Assembly (NCBI RefSeq): GCF_003687455.1
Contig: NZ_PHOA01000003.1
Location: 1 to 64,000, forward strand
Length of the DNA: 64,000 nucleotides
Reading direction: 5' to 3'
Source of the DNA: Kocuria tytonicola
Lineage (GTDB): Bacteria > Actinomycetota > Actinomycetes > Actinomycetales > Micrococcaceae
Shown here in pieces: positions 16,607 to 25,031 of this stretch. The translations under genes and the position numbers were made by a program. Every line of letters starts with the position of its first letter. The first letter of the stretch is position 1. The notes below the pieces were generated by a model. That model was not told the origin of the DNA. It made no database searches and saw only the letters and a program-made list of their open reading frames with translations.

Positions 16607-17527
16607 TCACCCCTGGCACGCGGGGCACCAGTACAGGCCGCGCCCGTTGAGGTCCTTCGTGAGGATCGTGGCACCGCACCGCAGGCACGGCTGCCCGTGG
16701 CGGTGGTAGACGTAGTTGGCGTGCTCGGGCCAGGCCTCCGTGTCCGGGACACCCGGGCGGTCCTCGGGGTCCGTGGTGACGATCCGCCCCAGTCGCACGC
16801 CGGCCGCCATGAGCGCCACGTTCTCCTCCCACAGCCCCAGCAGGTCCTCCCCCGTGAGCGAGGTGCCCGGGGTCATGGGGTCCACCCCGCGGCGGAACAG
16901 GGACTCGGCGCGGAAGATGTTGCCGATCCCCGCGACCACGTGCTGCTCCATGAGCAGCACGCCGACGGGCCGCCGGGACCTTCCCGCGACTCGGACGAAC
17001 GGCTCGGGGTCCGCGTCCGGGTCCAGGGGGTCCGGGCCGAGCTTCGCCTCCGCGGCCCGCGCCTCCTCCGGTGTCTCCGCAGTGCACAGTGCGGGACCGC
17101 GCAGGTCCGCCCAGCCGTGCTCGCCCGCGAGGCGGACCCGCACGGCACCCACGGGGGCGTCGGGAACGACCCGACCGGCGTCGTCGTACTCCACCGCCGT
17201 GGCCGCGGAGCCGGTCTCCCGCTCCCCCACCCGGCGCGGGGCGCCGATCGACGACGCCGCGGCGAAGCTCTCGTCCCCCGCGAAGCTCCAGGCCCCGTAG
17301 ATGCCCAGGTGCGAGCGCAGCACCAGGACGTCCTGCGGGTCACCGGGTGCCGCGAGGTCCAGGTAGAGGTGCTTGCCGTGCGCCCGGGAGCGCACGAGCA
17401 CCCGGCCGTCCAGGGCTGCGGCACCGGCGGCGAAGCGCCCCTGCGGGCTGCTCACGCGCAGCCGCTGACCCTCGAAGAGGTCGCCGATCTGACGCGCGAG
17501 TCTGTGGACGGAGTGACCCTCGGGCAC
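16607..17527 (-). CDS. Fpg/Nei-family DNA glycosylase (endonuclease VIII type, Nei2-like)
   Basis: A 306-residue base-excision repair enzyme that removes oxidised bases and nicks the abasic site. The start is GTG at 17525-17527 with GGAGGT upstream, so the protein opens with Pro2-Glu3 (PEGHSVHRLARQ). The N-terminal proline is the catalytic amine. Helix-two-turn-helix residues are in VAGIGNIFRAESLF. The C-terminal zinc finger has CLRCGATI and WCPACQG. GHSVH rather than GELPEVE at the start favours the Nei2/Nei1 subgroup over MutM. It is encoded 16 bases downstream of rpiB on the same strand. Confidence 0.92.
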   Translation of the reverse strand: MPEGHSVHRLARQIGDLFEGQRLRVSSPQGRFAAGAAALDGRVLVRSRAHGKHLYLDLAAPGDPQDVLVLRSHLGIYGAWSFAGDESFAAASSIGAPRRVGERETGSAATAVEYDDAGRVVPDAPVGAVRVRLAGEHGWADLRGPALCTAETPEEARAAEAKLGPDPLDPDADPEPFVRVAGRSRRPVGVLLMEQHVVAGIGNIFRAESLFRRGVDPMTPGTSLTGEDLLGLWEENVALMAAGVRLGRIVTTDPEDRPGVPDTEAWPEHANYVYHRHGQPCLRCGATILTKDLNGRGLYWCPACQG

Positions 17528-17543
17528 GGGCGCGGACCTCCGC

Positions 17544-18056
17544 TCAGCTCGCGGTGAACGGGCGGGGCGTGACGGCGGAGAGCTTGCCCGCGATGTCACC
17601 GGTGCGCTCGAACTCGGCGAGCTGCCCGATGCGGCGCACGTGGCGCTCGTCCCCGGAGAACGGCTCCGCGAGGAAGGCGAGGGCGAGCTCGAGCGCCTCC
17701 TCGAACTCGTGCTGGCGCCCGCCGAGGGCCATCACCTGGGCGTCGTTGTGCTCGCGGGCGAGCTTGGCGGTGTCCGTGTTCCACACCAGTGCCGCCCGGA
17801 TGCCGGCCACCTTGTTCGCGGCCATCTGCTCCCCGTTGCCGGAGCCCCCCAGCACGATGCCGAGGGAGTCCAGGCCGTTCTCGCGGTCCTCGCGCACGCC
17901 CTGGGCGGCGCTGATGCAGAAAGCGGGGTAGTCGTCCGCGGCGTCGTACTCCACGGGACCGTGGTCGATCATCTCGTAGCCGTGCTCGGTGAGCCGGGCC
18001 ATGAGGTGGTGGGACAGGTCGAGGCCCGCGTGGTCGGTGGCGATGTGCACGCGCAT
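17544..18056 (-). CDS. rpiB: Ribose-5-phosphate isomerase B
   Basis: A 170-residue RpiB/LacAB-family enzyme that interconverts ribose 5-phosphate and ribulose 5-phosphate in the pentose phosphate pathway. The opening MRVHIATDHAGLDLSHHL carries the phosphate-binding residues. The active-site segment is LGGSGNGEQMAANKVAGIRA. Actinobacterial RpiB has glutamate as the base in this segment instead of the cysteine of the E. coli enzyme, and the GEQ here matches that. The C-terminus is longer than the E. coli form, as usual in this phylum. The ATG has GAGGAG upstream. Confidence 0.93.
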   Translation of the reverse strand: MRVHIATDHAGLDLSHHLMARLTEHGYEMIDHGPVEYDAADDYPAFCISAAQGVREDRENGLDSLGIVLGGSGNGEQMAANKVAGIRAALVWNTDTAKLAREHNDAQVMALGGRQHEFEEALELALAFLAEPFSGDERHVRRIGQLAEFERTGDIAGKLSAVTPRPFTAS

Positions 18057-18393
18057 GGGTTCTTCAGCAACTCCTCGGTGGGGTGCGCGGCGCCGGGGAC
18101 CCGGGACGCGCGGACGGCATGTGTCCCCACTGTAGCGCCGGGCCCGGCGCCGGCGGGGCGGGTCCCACGGGCCCGCGGGACGGGTAAGGGCGGTGCGTGC
18201 GGCGCGGGTGGTGCCGACCGGACCCGCCGGAGCGCGCGGACGTCCCCGGGGCGGTCCGCCGCGGCCCGGCGGGGCTGCGGGGCGGCGTGCGCCACGGTCT
18301 CCGCCGCGAACCGTGCACAGGGTGTGGCGACTGCCATAATGGCCAGATGCGCCGCGTGCGCATCGAATTGTCGTCGAGGAGAGGAACGCCGTC
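18057..18393. other. Divergent intergenic region rpiB / pepN
   Basis: 337 bases without a credible gene. The sequence holds the promoters of two divergent genes. For pepN an extended -10 (TGCCATAAT, 18332-18340) lies about 55 bases before its GTG. For rpiB a TACAGT -10-like hexamer (18128-18133, minus strand) lies about 70 bases before its ATG. The rest is very GC-rich. Confidence 0.5.
18332..18340 (+). promoter_or_regulatory. Extended -10 promoter element for pepN
   Basis: TGCCATAAT is a TGn-type extended -10 next to CATAAT, one of the few AT-rich spots in the gap. No good -35 is seen, as is common for extended -10 promoters. Confidence 0.45.
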
Positions 18394-20976
18394 GTGCCCG
18401 GAACCAATCTGACCCGAGCGGAGGCCGCCGAGCGCGCGCGGAACATCTCGGTGGAGTCCTACCACGTGGCGCTGGACCTCACGGGCGACCCCGAGACGTT
18501 CCCCGTCCGCACCGAGGTGGTGTTCACCGCCGGGCCGGGGACGAGCACGTTCATCGACGCGATCACCGCGTCCGTGGACTCCGTGACCCTCAACGGCACG
18601 GCCCTGGACCCCGCCGAGGTCAGCGACGGCGAGCGCATCCAGCTCCCCGACCTCGCCGAGCGCAACGAGCTCGTGGTGGAGTCCCGCATGCACTACATGA
18701 ACACGGGTGAGGGTCTCCACCGTTTCGTGGACCCCGTGGACGGGGAGGTGTACCTCTACTCCCAGTTCGAGGTGGCGGACACCCGGCGGATGTTCCCGGT
18801 GTTCGAGCAGCCGGACCTGAAGGCCACGTTCCGCTTCACCGTGACGGCGCCCGCCGAGTGGGCCGTGGTGTCCAACCAGCCGACCCCCGAGCCCGTGACG
18901 GTCTCCGAGGGCGTGGCGCGCTGGGACTTCTCCCCCACCCCGGTGATGTCCTGCTACGTCACCGCCCTGGTGGCCGGGCCGTACCAGAGCACGCACGACA
19001 GCCTGGTCTCCGCGGACGGGCGGACCATCGAGCTGGGCCTCTTCGCACGCCGCTCCCTGTTCGAGCACATGGACGCGCAGGAGATGTTCGAGATCACGAA
19101 GCAGGGCTTCGAGTTCTACGAGTCCCAGTTCGCCACGCCCTACCCGTTCGAGAAGTACGACCAGCTCTTCGTCCCGCAGTTCAACGCCGGTGCCATGGAG
19201 AACGCGGGCGCCGTGACGTTCGTGGAGTCCTACATCTTCCGCTCCAAGCCCGCCCAGGCGCTCGTCGAGCGCCGCGCCATCACCGTGCTGCACGAGCTCG
19301 CGCACATGTGGTTCGGGGACCTCGTGACCATGCGGTGGTGGAACGACCTGTGGCTCAACGAGTCCTTCGCGGAGTACATGTCCACGCTGGCGTGCGCGCA
19401 GAACACCCGGTACACCAATGCCTGGACCACGTTCGTGGCCGGTGAGAAGTCCTGGGGCTACGCGCAGGACCAGCTGCCCACCACGCACCCCATCAAGGCC
19501 GAGATCCCGGACCTCGAGGCCGTGCTCGTGAACTTCGACGGCATCACCTACGCCAAGGGCGCCTCGGTGCTCAAGCAGCTCGTCGCGTGGGTGGGCCAGA
19601 AGGAGTTCATGGCCGGACTCAGCCGGTACTTCGACAAGCACGCGTGGTCCAACACCGAGCTCTCGGACCTCATGGTGGAGCTGGAGGCCGCGAGCGGGCG
19701 CGACCTCGGGGACTGGTCCGAGCGCTGGCTCGAGACCGCGGGGGTGAACACGCTGGTCCCGCGCGTGGAGACGGACGACGACGGCGTCATCACGTCCTTC
19801 GCCATCGAGCAGATCGGCCAGGAGGGCCACCCCACCCTGCGTCCGCACCGCGTGGCCGTGGGCTTCTACGACCACCACGAGGACACCGGGCGCCTCACGC
19901 GCACGTTCCGCGTGGAGCTGGACGTGGACGGCGAGCGCACCGAGGTCCCGCAGCTCGTGGGCCGGGAGCGCCCGGACCTCGTGCTGCTCAACGACGACGA
20001 CCTCGCCTACGTCAAGATCCGCCTGGACGAGTGCTCGCTGGCCACCGCGATGACCCACATCGGGGACTTCGAGGAGTCCCTGCCCCGCTCGCTCGTGTGG
20101 GCCGCGGCGTGGGACGCGGTGCACGACGGCGTGAGCCCGGCGAGCGACTACGTGCGCCTGGTGCTCTCCAACGTGGGCCACGAGACGGACTCCACCGCCA
20201 TCCAGGTCCAGCTGCGCCAGCTGGACGCGGCACTGGACCGCTACCTCGCCCCGGAGCACGCGGACGAGGTGCGCGCGGCCGCCGCGAACACGCTCTGGGA
20301 CCTCACGGCATCCGCCGAGGCGGGCTCCGACCAGCAGTGGCAGTTCTTCCGCGCCTTCCTGCGCCGGGCCTGCACCGAGGCGCAGCTCGACCGCGTGGCG
20401 GGCTTCTTCCGCGGCGAGGGCGTTCCCGACGGCGTGGAGCTGGACACGGACACCCGGTGGGCGGTGCTCACCGCCCTGGTGGCCGCGGGCCGCGCCGGTG
20501 CCGAGGACGTGGACGCCGCCCTGCGCGAGGACAACACCGAGACCGGGGCCATTGCCGCCGCCACCGCGCGGGCCGCGGTCCCCACGCCCGAGGCGAAGGC
20601 CCAGACGTGGCGGCTCGTGGTGGAGCAGGGCGCACTGCCCAACTCCCAGCAGCAGGCCGCGATCGCCGGGTTCTTGCGCGTGCACGACGACGCCCTGGTG
20701 GCCCCGTACGCCTCCCGCTACTTCGAGGAGGTCACCGGGGTGTGGCGCGGGCGCACGCACGAGCTCGCCCAGCAGATCGCGGTGGGGCTGTTCCCGCGCC
20801 ACGCCGCGCAGGACACGGTGGACGCCGCGCAGCGCTTCCTGGACGGCCTCGACCCCGAGCTGAGCGGTCTGCGCCGCATCGTGCTGGAGCGCCAGGACGG
20901 CGCCCGACGCGCGGTCCGCGCCCAGCAGGTGGACGCCGCCGCGCTCGCCACGGACGGCGCGGAGACCGGCCGGTGA
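18394..20976 (+). CDS. pepN: Aminopeptidase N (M1 family zinc metallopeptidase)
   Basis: An 860-residue cytoplasmic enzyme that removes N-terminal residues from peptides. The exopeptidase motif is GAMENAGAVTFVE. The zinc site is HELAH (His300, Glu301, His304) with the third ligand Glu323 in NESFAEY, the M1 spacing HExxH-x18-E. A C-terminal ERAP1-like helical domain covers about residues 520-840. The start is GTG at 18394 with GAGGAGAGG upstream. The stop overlaps the start of the globin gene (GTGA). The length matches actinobacterial PepN. Confidence 0.95.
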   Translation: MPGTNLTRAEAAERARNISVESYHVALDLTGDPETFPVRTEVVFTAGPGTSTFIDAITASVDSVTLNGTALDPAEVSDGERIQLPDLAERNELVVESRMHYMNTGEGLHRFVDPVDGEVYLYSQFEVADTRRMFPVFEQPDLKATFRFTVTAPAEWAVVSNQPTPEPVTVSEGVARWDFSPTPVMSCYVTALVAGPYQSTHDSLVSADGRTIELGLFARRSLFEHMDAQEMFEITKQGFEFYESQFATPYPFEKYDQLFVPQFNAGAMENAGAVTFVESYIFRSKPAQALVERRAITVLHELAHMWFGDLVTMRWWNDLWLNESFAEYMSTLACAQNTRYTNAWTTFVAGEKSWGYAQDQLPTTHPIKAEIPDLEAVLVNFDGITYAKGASVLKQLVAWVGQKEFMAGLSRYFDKHAWSNTELSDLMVELEAASGRDLGDWSERWLETAGVNTLVPRVETDDDGVITSFAIEQIGQEGHPTLRPHRVAVGFYDHHEDTGRLTRTFRVELDVDGERTEVPQLVGRERPDLVLLNDDDLAYVKIRLDECSLATAMTHIGDFEESLPRSLVWAAAWDAVHDGVSPASDYVRLVLSNVGHETDSTAIQVQLRQLDAALDRYLAPEHADEVRAAAANTLWDLTASAEAGSDQQWQFFRAFLRRACTEAQLDRVAGFFRGEGVPDGVELDTDTRWAVLTALVAAGRAGAEDVDAALREDNTETGAIAAATARAAVPTPEAKAQTWRLVVEQGALPNSQQQAAIAGFLRVHDDALVAPYASRYFEEVTGVWRGRTHELAQQIAVGLFPRHAAQDTVDAAQRFLDGLDPELSGLRRIVLERQDGARRAVRAQQVDAAALATDGAETGR

Positions 20977-21566
20977 ACGACGCCGCCACCCCCGGCTCCG
21001 CGGGCTCTCCCGGCCCCACTACGGGCCCGGGCGAGACCGCCTCGCCCGAGCGGCTCTCTTCCGAGGCCGCGGCCCCGAGCGGACGGCGCACGTTCACCCT
21101 CGGTGCCGTGGGCTCCCGCTCGGCCGGCGCGCCCGTGACCCAGCCGCCCCAGCAGGTGGGGGACGCGCGGGAGGCGGCCGAGGCGTCGTCGTCGGACTCG
21201 TTCTACGCGCAGGTGGGCGGGCACGAGACGTTCGTGAAGCTCACCCGGGAGTTCTACGCGCGCGTGGCCGAGGACCCGGAGTTCAAGGCCCTGTACCCGG
21301 AGCAGGACCTCGGTCCGGCCGAGGAACGGCTGCGGATGTTCCTGGAGCAGTACTGGGGCGGGCCCACCACGTTCTCGGAGCAGCGCGGGCACCCTCGGCT
21401 GCGGATGCGCCACGCCCCGTTCCCCGTGGACTCGTGGGCGCGCGAGACGTGGCTGCGGCACATGCGCGCCGCCATGGACGCGGTGGAGCTGTCCCCGCTG
21501 CACGACGGCATCATGTGGGACTACTTCGACCGCGCGGCCCACGCCATGGTGAACCGCCCGGGCTGA
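20973..21566 (+). CDS. glbO: Group II truncated haemoglobin with N-terminal extension
   Basis: The globin core is the last 120 or so residues of a 197-residue frame: FYAQVGGHETFVKLTREFYARV at the start, PEQDLGPAEERLRMFLEQYWGGP in the middle, and the proximal histidine in RMRHAPFPV. Group II proteins of this kind (GlbO) bind oxygen and are linked to respiration or oxidative and nitrosative stress. The frame starts at a GTG that overlaps the pepN stop, leaving about 70 alanine/proline/serine-rich residues before the core. That leader may be disordered, or translation may begin later. No in-frame ATG lies near the core. Confidence 0.88.
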   Translation: MNDAATPGSAGSPGPTTGPGETASPERLSSEAAAPSGRRTFTLGAVGSRSAGAPVTQPPQQVGDAREAAEASSSDSFYAQVGGHETFVKLTREFYARVAEDPEFKALYPEQDLGPAEERLRMFLEQYWGGPTTFSEQRGHPRLRMRHAPFPVDSWARETWLRHMRAAMDAVELSPLHDGIMWDYFDRAAHAMVNRPG

Positions 21567-21589
21567 TCCTGGCGGGCGCCGCGGTGGGC

Positions 21590-22297
21590 TCAGCGCTGCG
21601 GCTTGACCAGCACGTGGCCGGCGGCGGTGCTCAGCCGCACCCATTGCCCGCTCTGCTCGGCGGCCACCTGGACCTGCTGCACCGTGGGCGGAAGGAAGCC
21701 CAGGACGTCCAGGGCGAACGCGGCACCGTCCGGGATGGCGGGGCTCTCCGGCGGTCCCCACCCGGAGGCTGCGCCCCACACGCGGGAGCGCACCTTCTGC
21801 ACCACGGCGGCGCCCGAGTCCACCGGGACGGCGTCCGAGACCGCCTGCACGCCCCGGCGCGCCACGTCCCGGACCCGCTCGGCGTCCACCGCGCCCACCC
21901 CGGACCAGCCGCCGCGGGGCGCGACAATGCCGGCCCAGGAGGCGGAGACCTGCTGGGGCGGGGCACTCAGCCACACGGCGTCGTCGTCAGGGGCGCCCTC
22001 CCCCGCCGTGCGCGCGAGCCGGTCCGTGATGGCGGACGCCGCCACGGTCACGTCCAGCGCGGCGGGTTCGGCGAGACCCACCGTGCGCAGTCCCAGGACC
22101 ACGGGGGCGCTGTCCAGCAGACCCGCGGGGTGGACCACCGAGACCCACACCGCGAGCACGCGGCCCGCGCCCTGCAGCCGCACCGCGGCCTGGGGGTCCA
22201 CCGAGCGCGCGCGGCTGAGGTAGGTGGCCAGGTCCGCCGCGTCCCGGCGGTCCAGCAGCGCGAAGCCCTCGGGATGGGCGTCCCGGGGGGAGCTCAT
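21590..22297 (-). CDS. Conserved hypothetical protein
   Basis: I do not recognise this 235-residue protein. It has no signal peptide and no transmembrane helix. The sequence alternates hydrophobic strands with polar loops (VRLQGAGRVLAVWVSVV, VVLGLRTVGL, ALDVTVAASAI). The coding strand overlaps the upstream thioesterase gene by ATGA, so the two are translationally coupled and probably share a process. It is convergent with glbO, with only 23 bases between the stops. Confidence 0.7.
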   Translation of the reverse strand: MSSPRDAHPEGFALLDRRDAADLATYLSRARSVDPQAAVRLQGAGRVLAVWVSVVHPAGLLDSAPVVLGLRTVGLAEPAALDVTVAASAITDRLARTAGEGAPDDDAVWLSAPPQQVSASWAGIVAPRGGWSGVGAVDAERVRDVARRGVQAVSDAVPVDSGAAVVQKVRSRVWGAASGWGPPESPAIPDGAAFALDVLGFLPPTVQQVQVAAEQSGQWVRLSTAAGHVLVKPQR

Positions 22298-22761
22298 CGG
22301 GCGTGCGGGTACTTGACGTCGTCCTCCAGGGTGGCCAGCAGGGCCCGGTGGTCCTCCGAGAGCTTGACGCTCCTGCCGGACTCGGGGTCCATGACCACGA
22401 TCACGGATTCGCCCTGCGCGTACACGTGGGAGCCGTCCTCCTCCTGCAGGCTGTAGGAGATGGTGAACGACGAACCGCCCACCCGCGAGATCCACGTGCG
22501 CACGTAGACCGGGTCCATGCGGAAGAACAGCTGCTCCTTGTAGTCCACGCTCTGGTGCGCCACCACGGTGCGCAGCTCTCCCACGGACTCGCGGAACGTG
22601 GTGTCCTCCGGGATCCCGTGGTCCGGGTCCTTCGTGATGGGCGACGCGGTGAGCCGCACGCGGGCGTCCTCGAAGTAGCGCAGCATGGTCACGTTGTTGA
22701 TGTGGCCGTACTGGTCCTGGTCGAAGAAGCGCATCTGCACGGGCACGTTGAGGGAAGTCAT
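22294..22761 (-). CDS. Acyl-CoA thioesterase, 4-hydroxybenzoyl-CoA type (hotdog fold)
   Basis: A 155-residue single hotdog domain. The opening VQMRFFDQDQYGHINNVTMLRYFEDARVR is the family signature (split here: RFFDQDQYGHINN, with the catalytic aspartate in DQDQYGH). Such enzymes hydrolyse acyl-CoA, often aromatic or medium-chain. The start is placed at ATG 22759-22761. A GTG six codons upstream is possible, since the GGGAG next to this ATG is unusually close. The gene is divergent from tesB across only 43 bases. Confidence 0.85.
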   Translation of the reverse strand: MTSLNVPVQMRFFDQDQYGHINNVTMLRYFEDARVRLTASPITKDPDHGIPEDTTFRESVGELRTVVAHQSVDYKEQLFFRMDPVYVRTWISRVGGSSFTISYSLQEEDGSHVYAQGESVIVVMDPESGRSVKLSEDHRALLATLEDDVKYPHAR

Positions 22762-22792
22762 GCTCCCATCACACCACACTCACGCCCCGGTT

Positions 22793-22798
22793 TAGAGT
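22793..22798 (+). promoter_or_regulatory. Candidate leaderless -10 element of tesB
   Basis: TAGAGT is followed by exactly six bases and then the tesB ATG, so a transcript would begin at the A of the start codon. No ribosome site lies between. The geometry matches leaderless promoters common in actinobacteria. Confidence 0.5.
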
Positions 22799-22804
22799 GG
22801 GTCC

Positions 22805-23695
22805 ATGACTCTGGACCCGACCCAAGACCCCGTGGGCTCCCTCATCACCATGCTCGACCTCGCGGACGGCGGCGGCGCCCGCACCACCGAGGACATCTTC
22901 GTGGGACGCACCATCACCACGCCGCGCGCCCGCGTCTACGGTGGACAGGTCCTGGCCCAGGCGGCGATGGCCGCGATGCGCACCGTGGACCCCGAGCGGG
23001 CCATCCACTCCCTGCACGCGTACTTCCTGCGCGGCGGGGACATCGAGCTGCCCATCACGTTCGGCGTGGAGCGGGTGCGGGACGGCCGGTCCTTCTCCGC
23101 GCGCCGGATCCACGCGTACCAGGAGGGCAAGACCATCCTGTCGATGATCGCCTCCTTCCAGGTGCCCGCGGAGGGGCTGGAGCACCAGGACGAGATGCCG
23201 CAGAACGTTCCGGACCCGGAGTCCCTGCCGTCCCTGCGCGAGACGTTCGGCGCCCTGGACATCCCCGAGGCCCGGGCCCAGGCGTTCGAGCGGCCCTTCG
23301 ACATGCGCTACATCACCGAGCCGCTCTTCCTGCCGTGGCAGGGCCCCACGGACTCCTACAACGCGGTGTGGGTCAAGGCCCTGGCCCCCCTGCCGGACGA
23401 CCCCGCCATCCACCGTGCGGCCCTGGCGTACGTGTCCGACTACACGATGATGGAACCCATCCTGCGCCGCCACGGCCGCTCGTGGGGCGAGCGCGGCATG
23501 AACGTGGCCTCCCTGGACCACGCCATGTGGTGGCACCGCTTCGCACGCGCCGACGAGTGGATCCTGTACACGCAGACCTCCCCGAGTGCCTCCTCGGCCC
23601 GCGGGCTGTCGATCGGGAAGATGTTCACCCGGGACGGCAGGATGATCGCCACCACCGCGCAGGAGGGCATGATGCGCCTCCCCGAGTTCCAGTGA
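22805..23695 (+). CDS. tesB: Acyl-CoA thioesterase II (TesB)
   Basis: A 296-residue double-hotdog thioesterase that hydrolyses medium and long acyl-CoA. The N-terminal hotdog has VYGGQVLAQAAMAAMRTV and HSLHAYFLRGGD. The C-terminal one has NVASLDHAMWWH, containing the catalytic aspartate, and LYTQTSPSASSARGLSIG. No ribosome site is visible and a -10-like hexamer ends six bases before the ATG, so a leaderless start is likely. The gene has no relation in sequence to the small thioesterase next to it. Confidence 0.94.
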   Translation: MTLDPTQDPVGSLITMLDLADGGGARTTEDIFVGRTITTPRARVYGGQVLAQAAMAAMRTVDPERAIHSLHAYFLRGGDIELPITFGVERVRDGRSFSARRIHAYQEGKTILSMIASFQVPAEGLEHQDEMPQNVPDPESLPSLRETFGALDIPEARAQAFERPFDMRYITEPLFLPWQGPTDSYNAVWVKALAPLPDDPAIHRAALAYVSDYTMMEPILRRHGRSWGERGMNVASLDHAMWWHRFARADEWILYTQTSPSASSARGLSIGKMFTRDGRMIATTAQEGMMRLPEFQ

Positions 23696-23728
23696 GCACC
23701 ACCCCGGGCGCATGTGAGGCCCCCGGGG

Positions 23729-23770
23729 ACGACGCAGGGCCGGAGGCACGTGCCTCCGGCCCTGCGTCGT
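23729..23770. terminator. Perfect 42-bp palindrome, bidirectional terminator
   Basis: Bases 23729-23749 are the exact reverse complement of 23750-23770, giving a 21-bp hairpin with no mismatch (arm begins ACGACGCAGGGCC). It lies between convergent tesB and the siderophore MFS gene and has no U-tract. Confidence 0.85.
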
Positions 23771-23777
23771 GCGTCGC

Positions 23778-25031
23778 TCAGTGGCGCGCGAGCAGCGGGT
23801 GGGAGCGGCAGAGCAGCACCCCGAGCACCACGAGCGCGAGTCCGAGCACGAGCGAGACGCCGTAGCCGGTGATGCTGGCGAGCACCAGCCCCGCCGAGGC
23901 GCCGATGGTTCCGCCCAGCATGGAGATGGAGCTCAGCAGCGTGAAGTCGGCGCCCGCGTGGCCCGGGCGGGAGATGTCCAGGTTCACGGCGTAGATGCCC
24001 GTGTTCATCACGGTGTAGCCCGCGAGCACACCGCACGCCCCCACCACACCGAAGCCCACCTGCGCGCCGTGCGGCACGGCGAGAGCGCTCCACACGACCG
24101 GGACGAAGCACGCGCCGCCGAGCAGCTGGACCGCCGCCCCGATCAGCAGGGCAGTCCCGCGTCCGTACCGGCGGCACAACCGCCCGCCCAGCAGTGCCGC
24201 GCCGAGCGCGGGGGCCGCGGCAACCACGGACGTCACCGTGCCGATGAAGCCGAGGGACCACCCGGCGTCCACGAGCGCGGGGGTCACGAGCGACCACACC
24301 GCCGCCGAACCCAGCGCCACGAGCGGCACGGCCACGAGCCCCCACACACGGGCCCCGGGGACGCTCAGCACACCGAACATGGCCGAGAGCCTCCCCACCT
24401 CGGGGTCCGGGACCACGCGCTCGGTCTCGCTGTGCCGCAGCACGGGGACCATGGCGAGCGCGGTGCACAGGGCCAGCACCACGACGGCCGCACGCCACCC
24501 CCACGCGTCGTAGATCAGCAGGGCCAGGCCGCCGCCGATCACGGTGCCGATGTAGCTCGCGCCCACCTGGATGCCCGCGCCGAGGTCGTGCTGCTCGCTC
24601 GTGAGTCCGCGCACGGACAGGGCGTCCGCGGCAATGTCCTGGGTGGCGGAGAAGACCACGAACGCGGCGGCCAGTGCCACGACCGCCCCCAGGCCGTCCT
24701 GGGGGTCCCCGACCACGGCCATGGCCAGCAGGGACACCACCATCAGCGGCTGGAGCACCAGCAGCCACGAGCGGAAGTGGCCGCGGGAGCGCCCCGGGGA
24801 CCAGCGGTCCAGCAGGGGCGCCCACAGGAACTTCAGCGGCCACACGAGCGCCAGCAGCTGCAGCAGCCCGAGCGTGCCGAGGTCCGTGCCGCCGTCCCGC
24901 AGGATGCCCACCAGCCCGGTGGAGAGGAACGAGGCCCCGATGAACTGGGTGGTGTACAGCGCCCAGAGCAGCCACCAGAAGCCGTTGCTGGTCCGCACCG
25001 GGGCGGTCTCGGGTGCGGTCAGGGTGCTCAT
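23778..25031 (-). CDS. MFS transporter, RhtX/FptX (AmpG-like) siderophore permease type
   Basis: A 417-residue protein with twelve predicted hydrophobic segments. The early motif WPLKFLWAPLLDRWSPGRSRGHFRSW matches the AmpG/RhtX/FptX group (key residues KFLWAPLLDR at about 66-75), whose members carry muropeptides or import ferric siderophores across the inner membrane. The ATQDIAADALSVRGL segment is also typical. Here it overlaps a siderophore reductase gene (ATGA) and diverges from siderophore biosynthesis genes, which favours siderophore import over muropeptide import. Export of the new siderophore cannot be excluded from sequence. Confidence 0.8.
   Translation of the reverse strand: MSTLTAPETAPVRTSNGFWWLLWALYTTQFIGASFLSTGLVGILRDGGTDLGTLGLLQLLALVWPLKFLWAPLLDRWSPGRSRGHFRSWLLVLQPLMVVSLLAMAVVGDPQDGLGAVVALAAAFVVFSATQDIAADALSVRGLTSEQHDLGAGIQVGASYIGTVIGGGLALLIYDAWGWRAAVVVLALCTALAMVPVLRHSETERVVPDPEVGRLSAMFGVLSVPGARVWGLVAVPLVALGSAAVWSLVTPALVDAGWSLGFIGTVTSVVAAAPALGAALLGGRLCRRYGRGTALLIGAAVQLLGGACFVPVVWSALAVPHGAQVGFGVVGACGVLAGYTVMNTGIYAVNLDISRPGHAGADFTLLSSISMLGGTIGASAGLVLASITGYGVSLVLGLALVVLGVLLCRSHPLLARH

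Noticed and set aside
14531-17557. A 1008-codon open frame on the plus strand
   Set aside because: It runs antisense to trigger factor, tRNA-Pro and the Nei gene, crosses tRNA-Gly, and its protein is an arginine/histidine/leucine-rich artefact of GC-rich DNA.
23778-25031. AmpG muropeptide permease as the identity of the MFS protein
   Set aside because: The motif fits AmpG as well as RhtX/FptX, but the overlap with a SIP gene and the divergent des operon favour siderophore transport.
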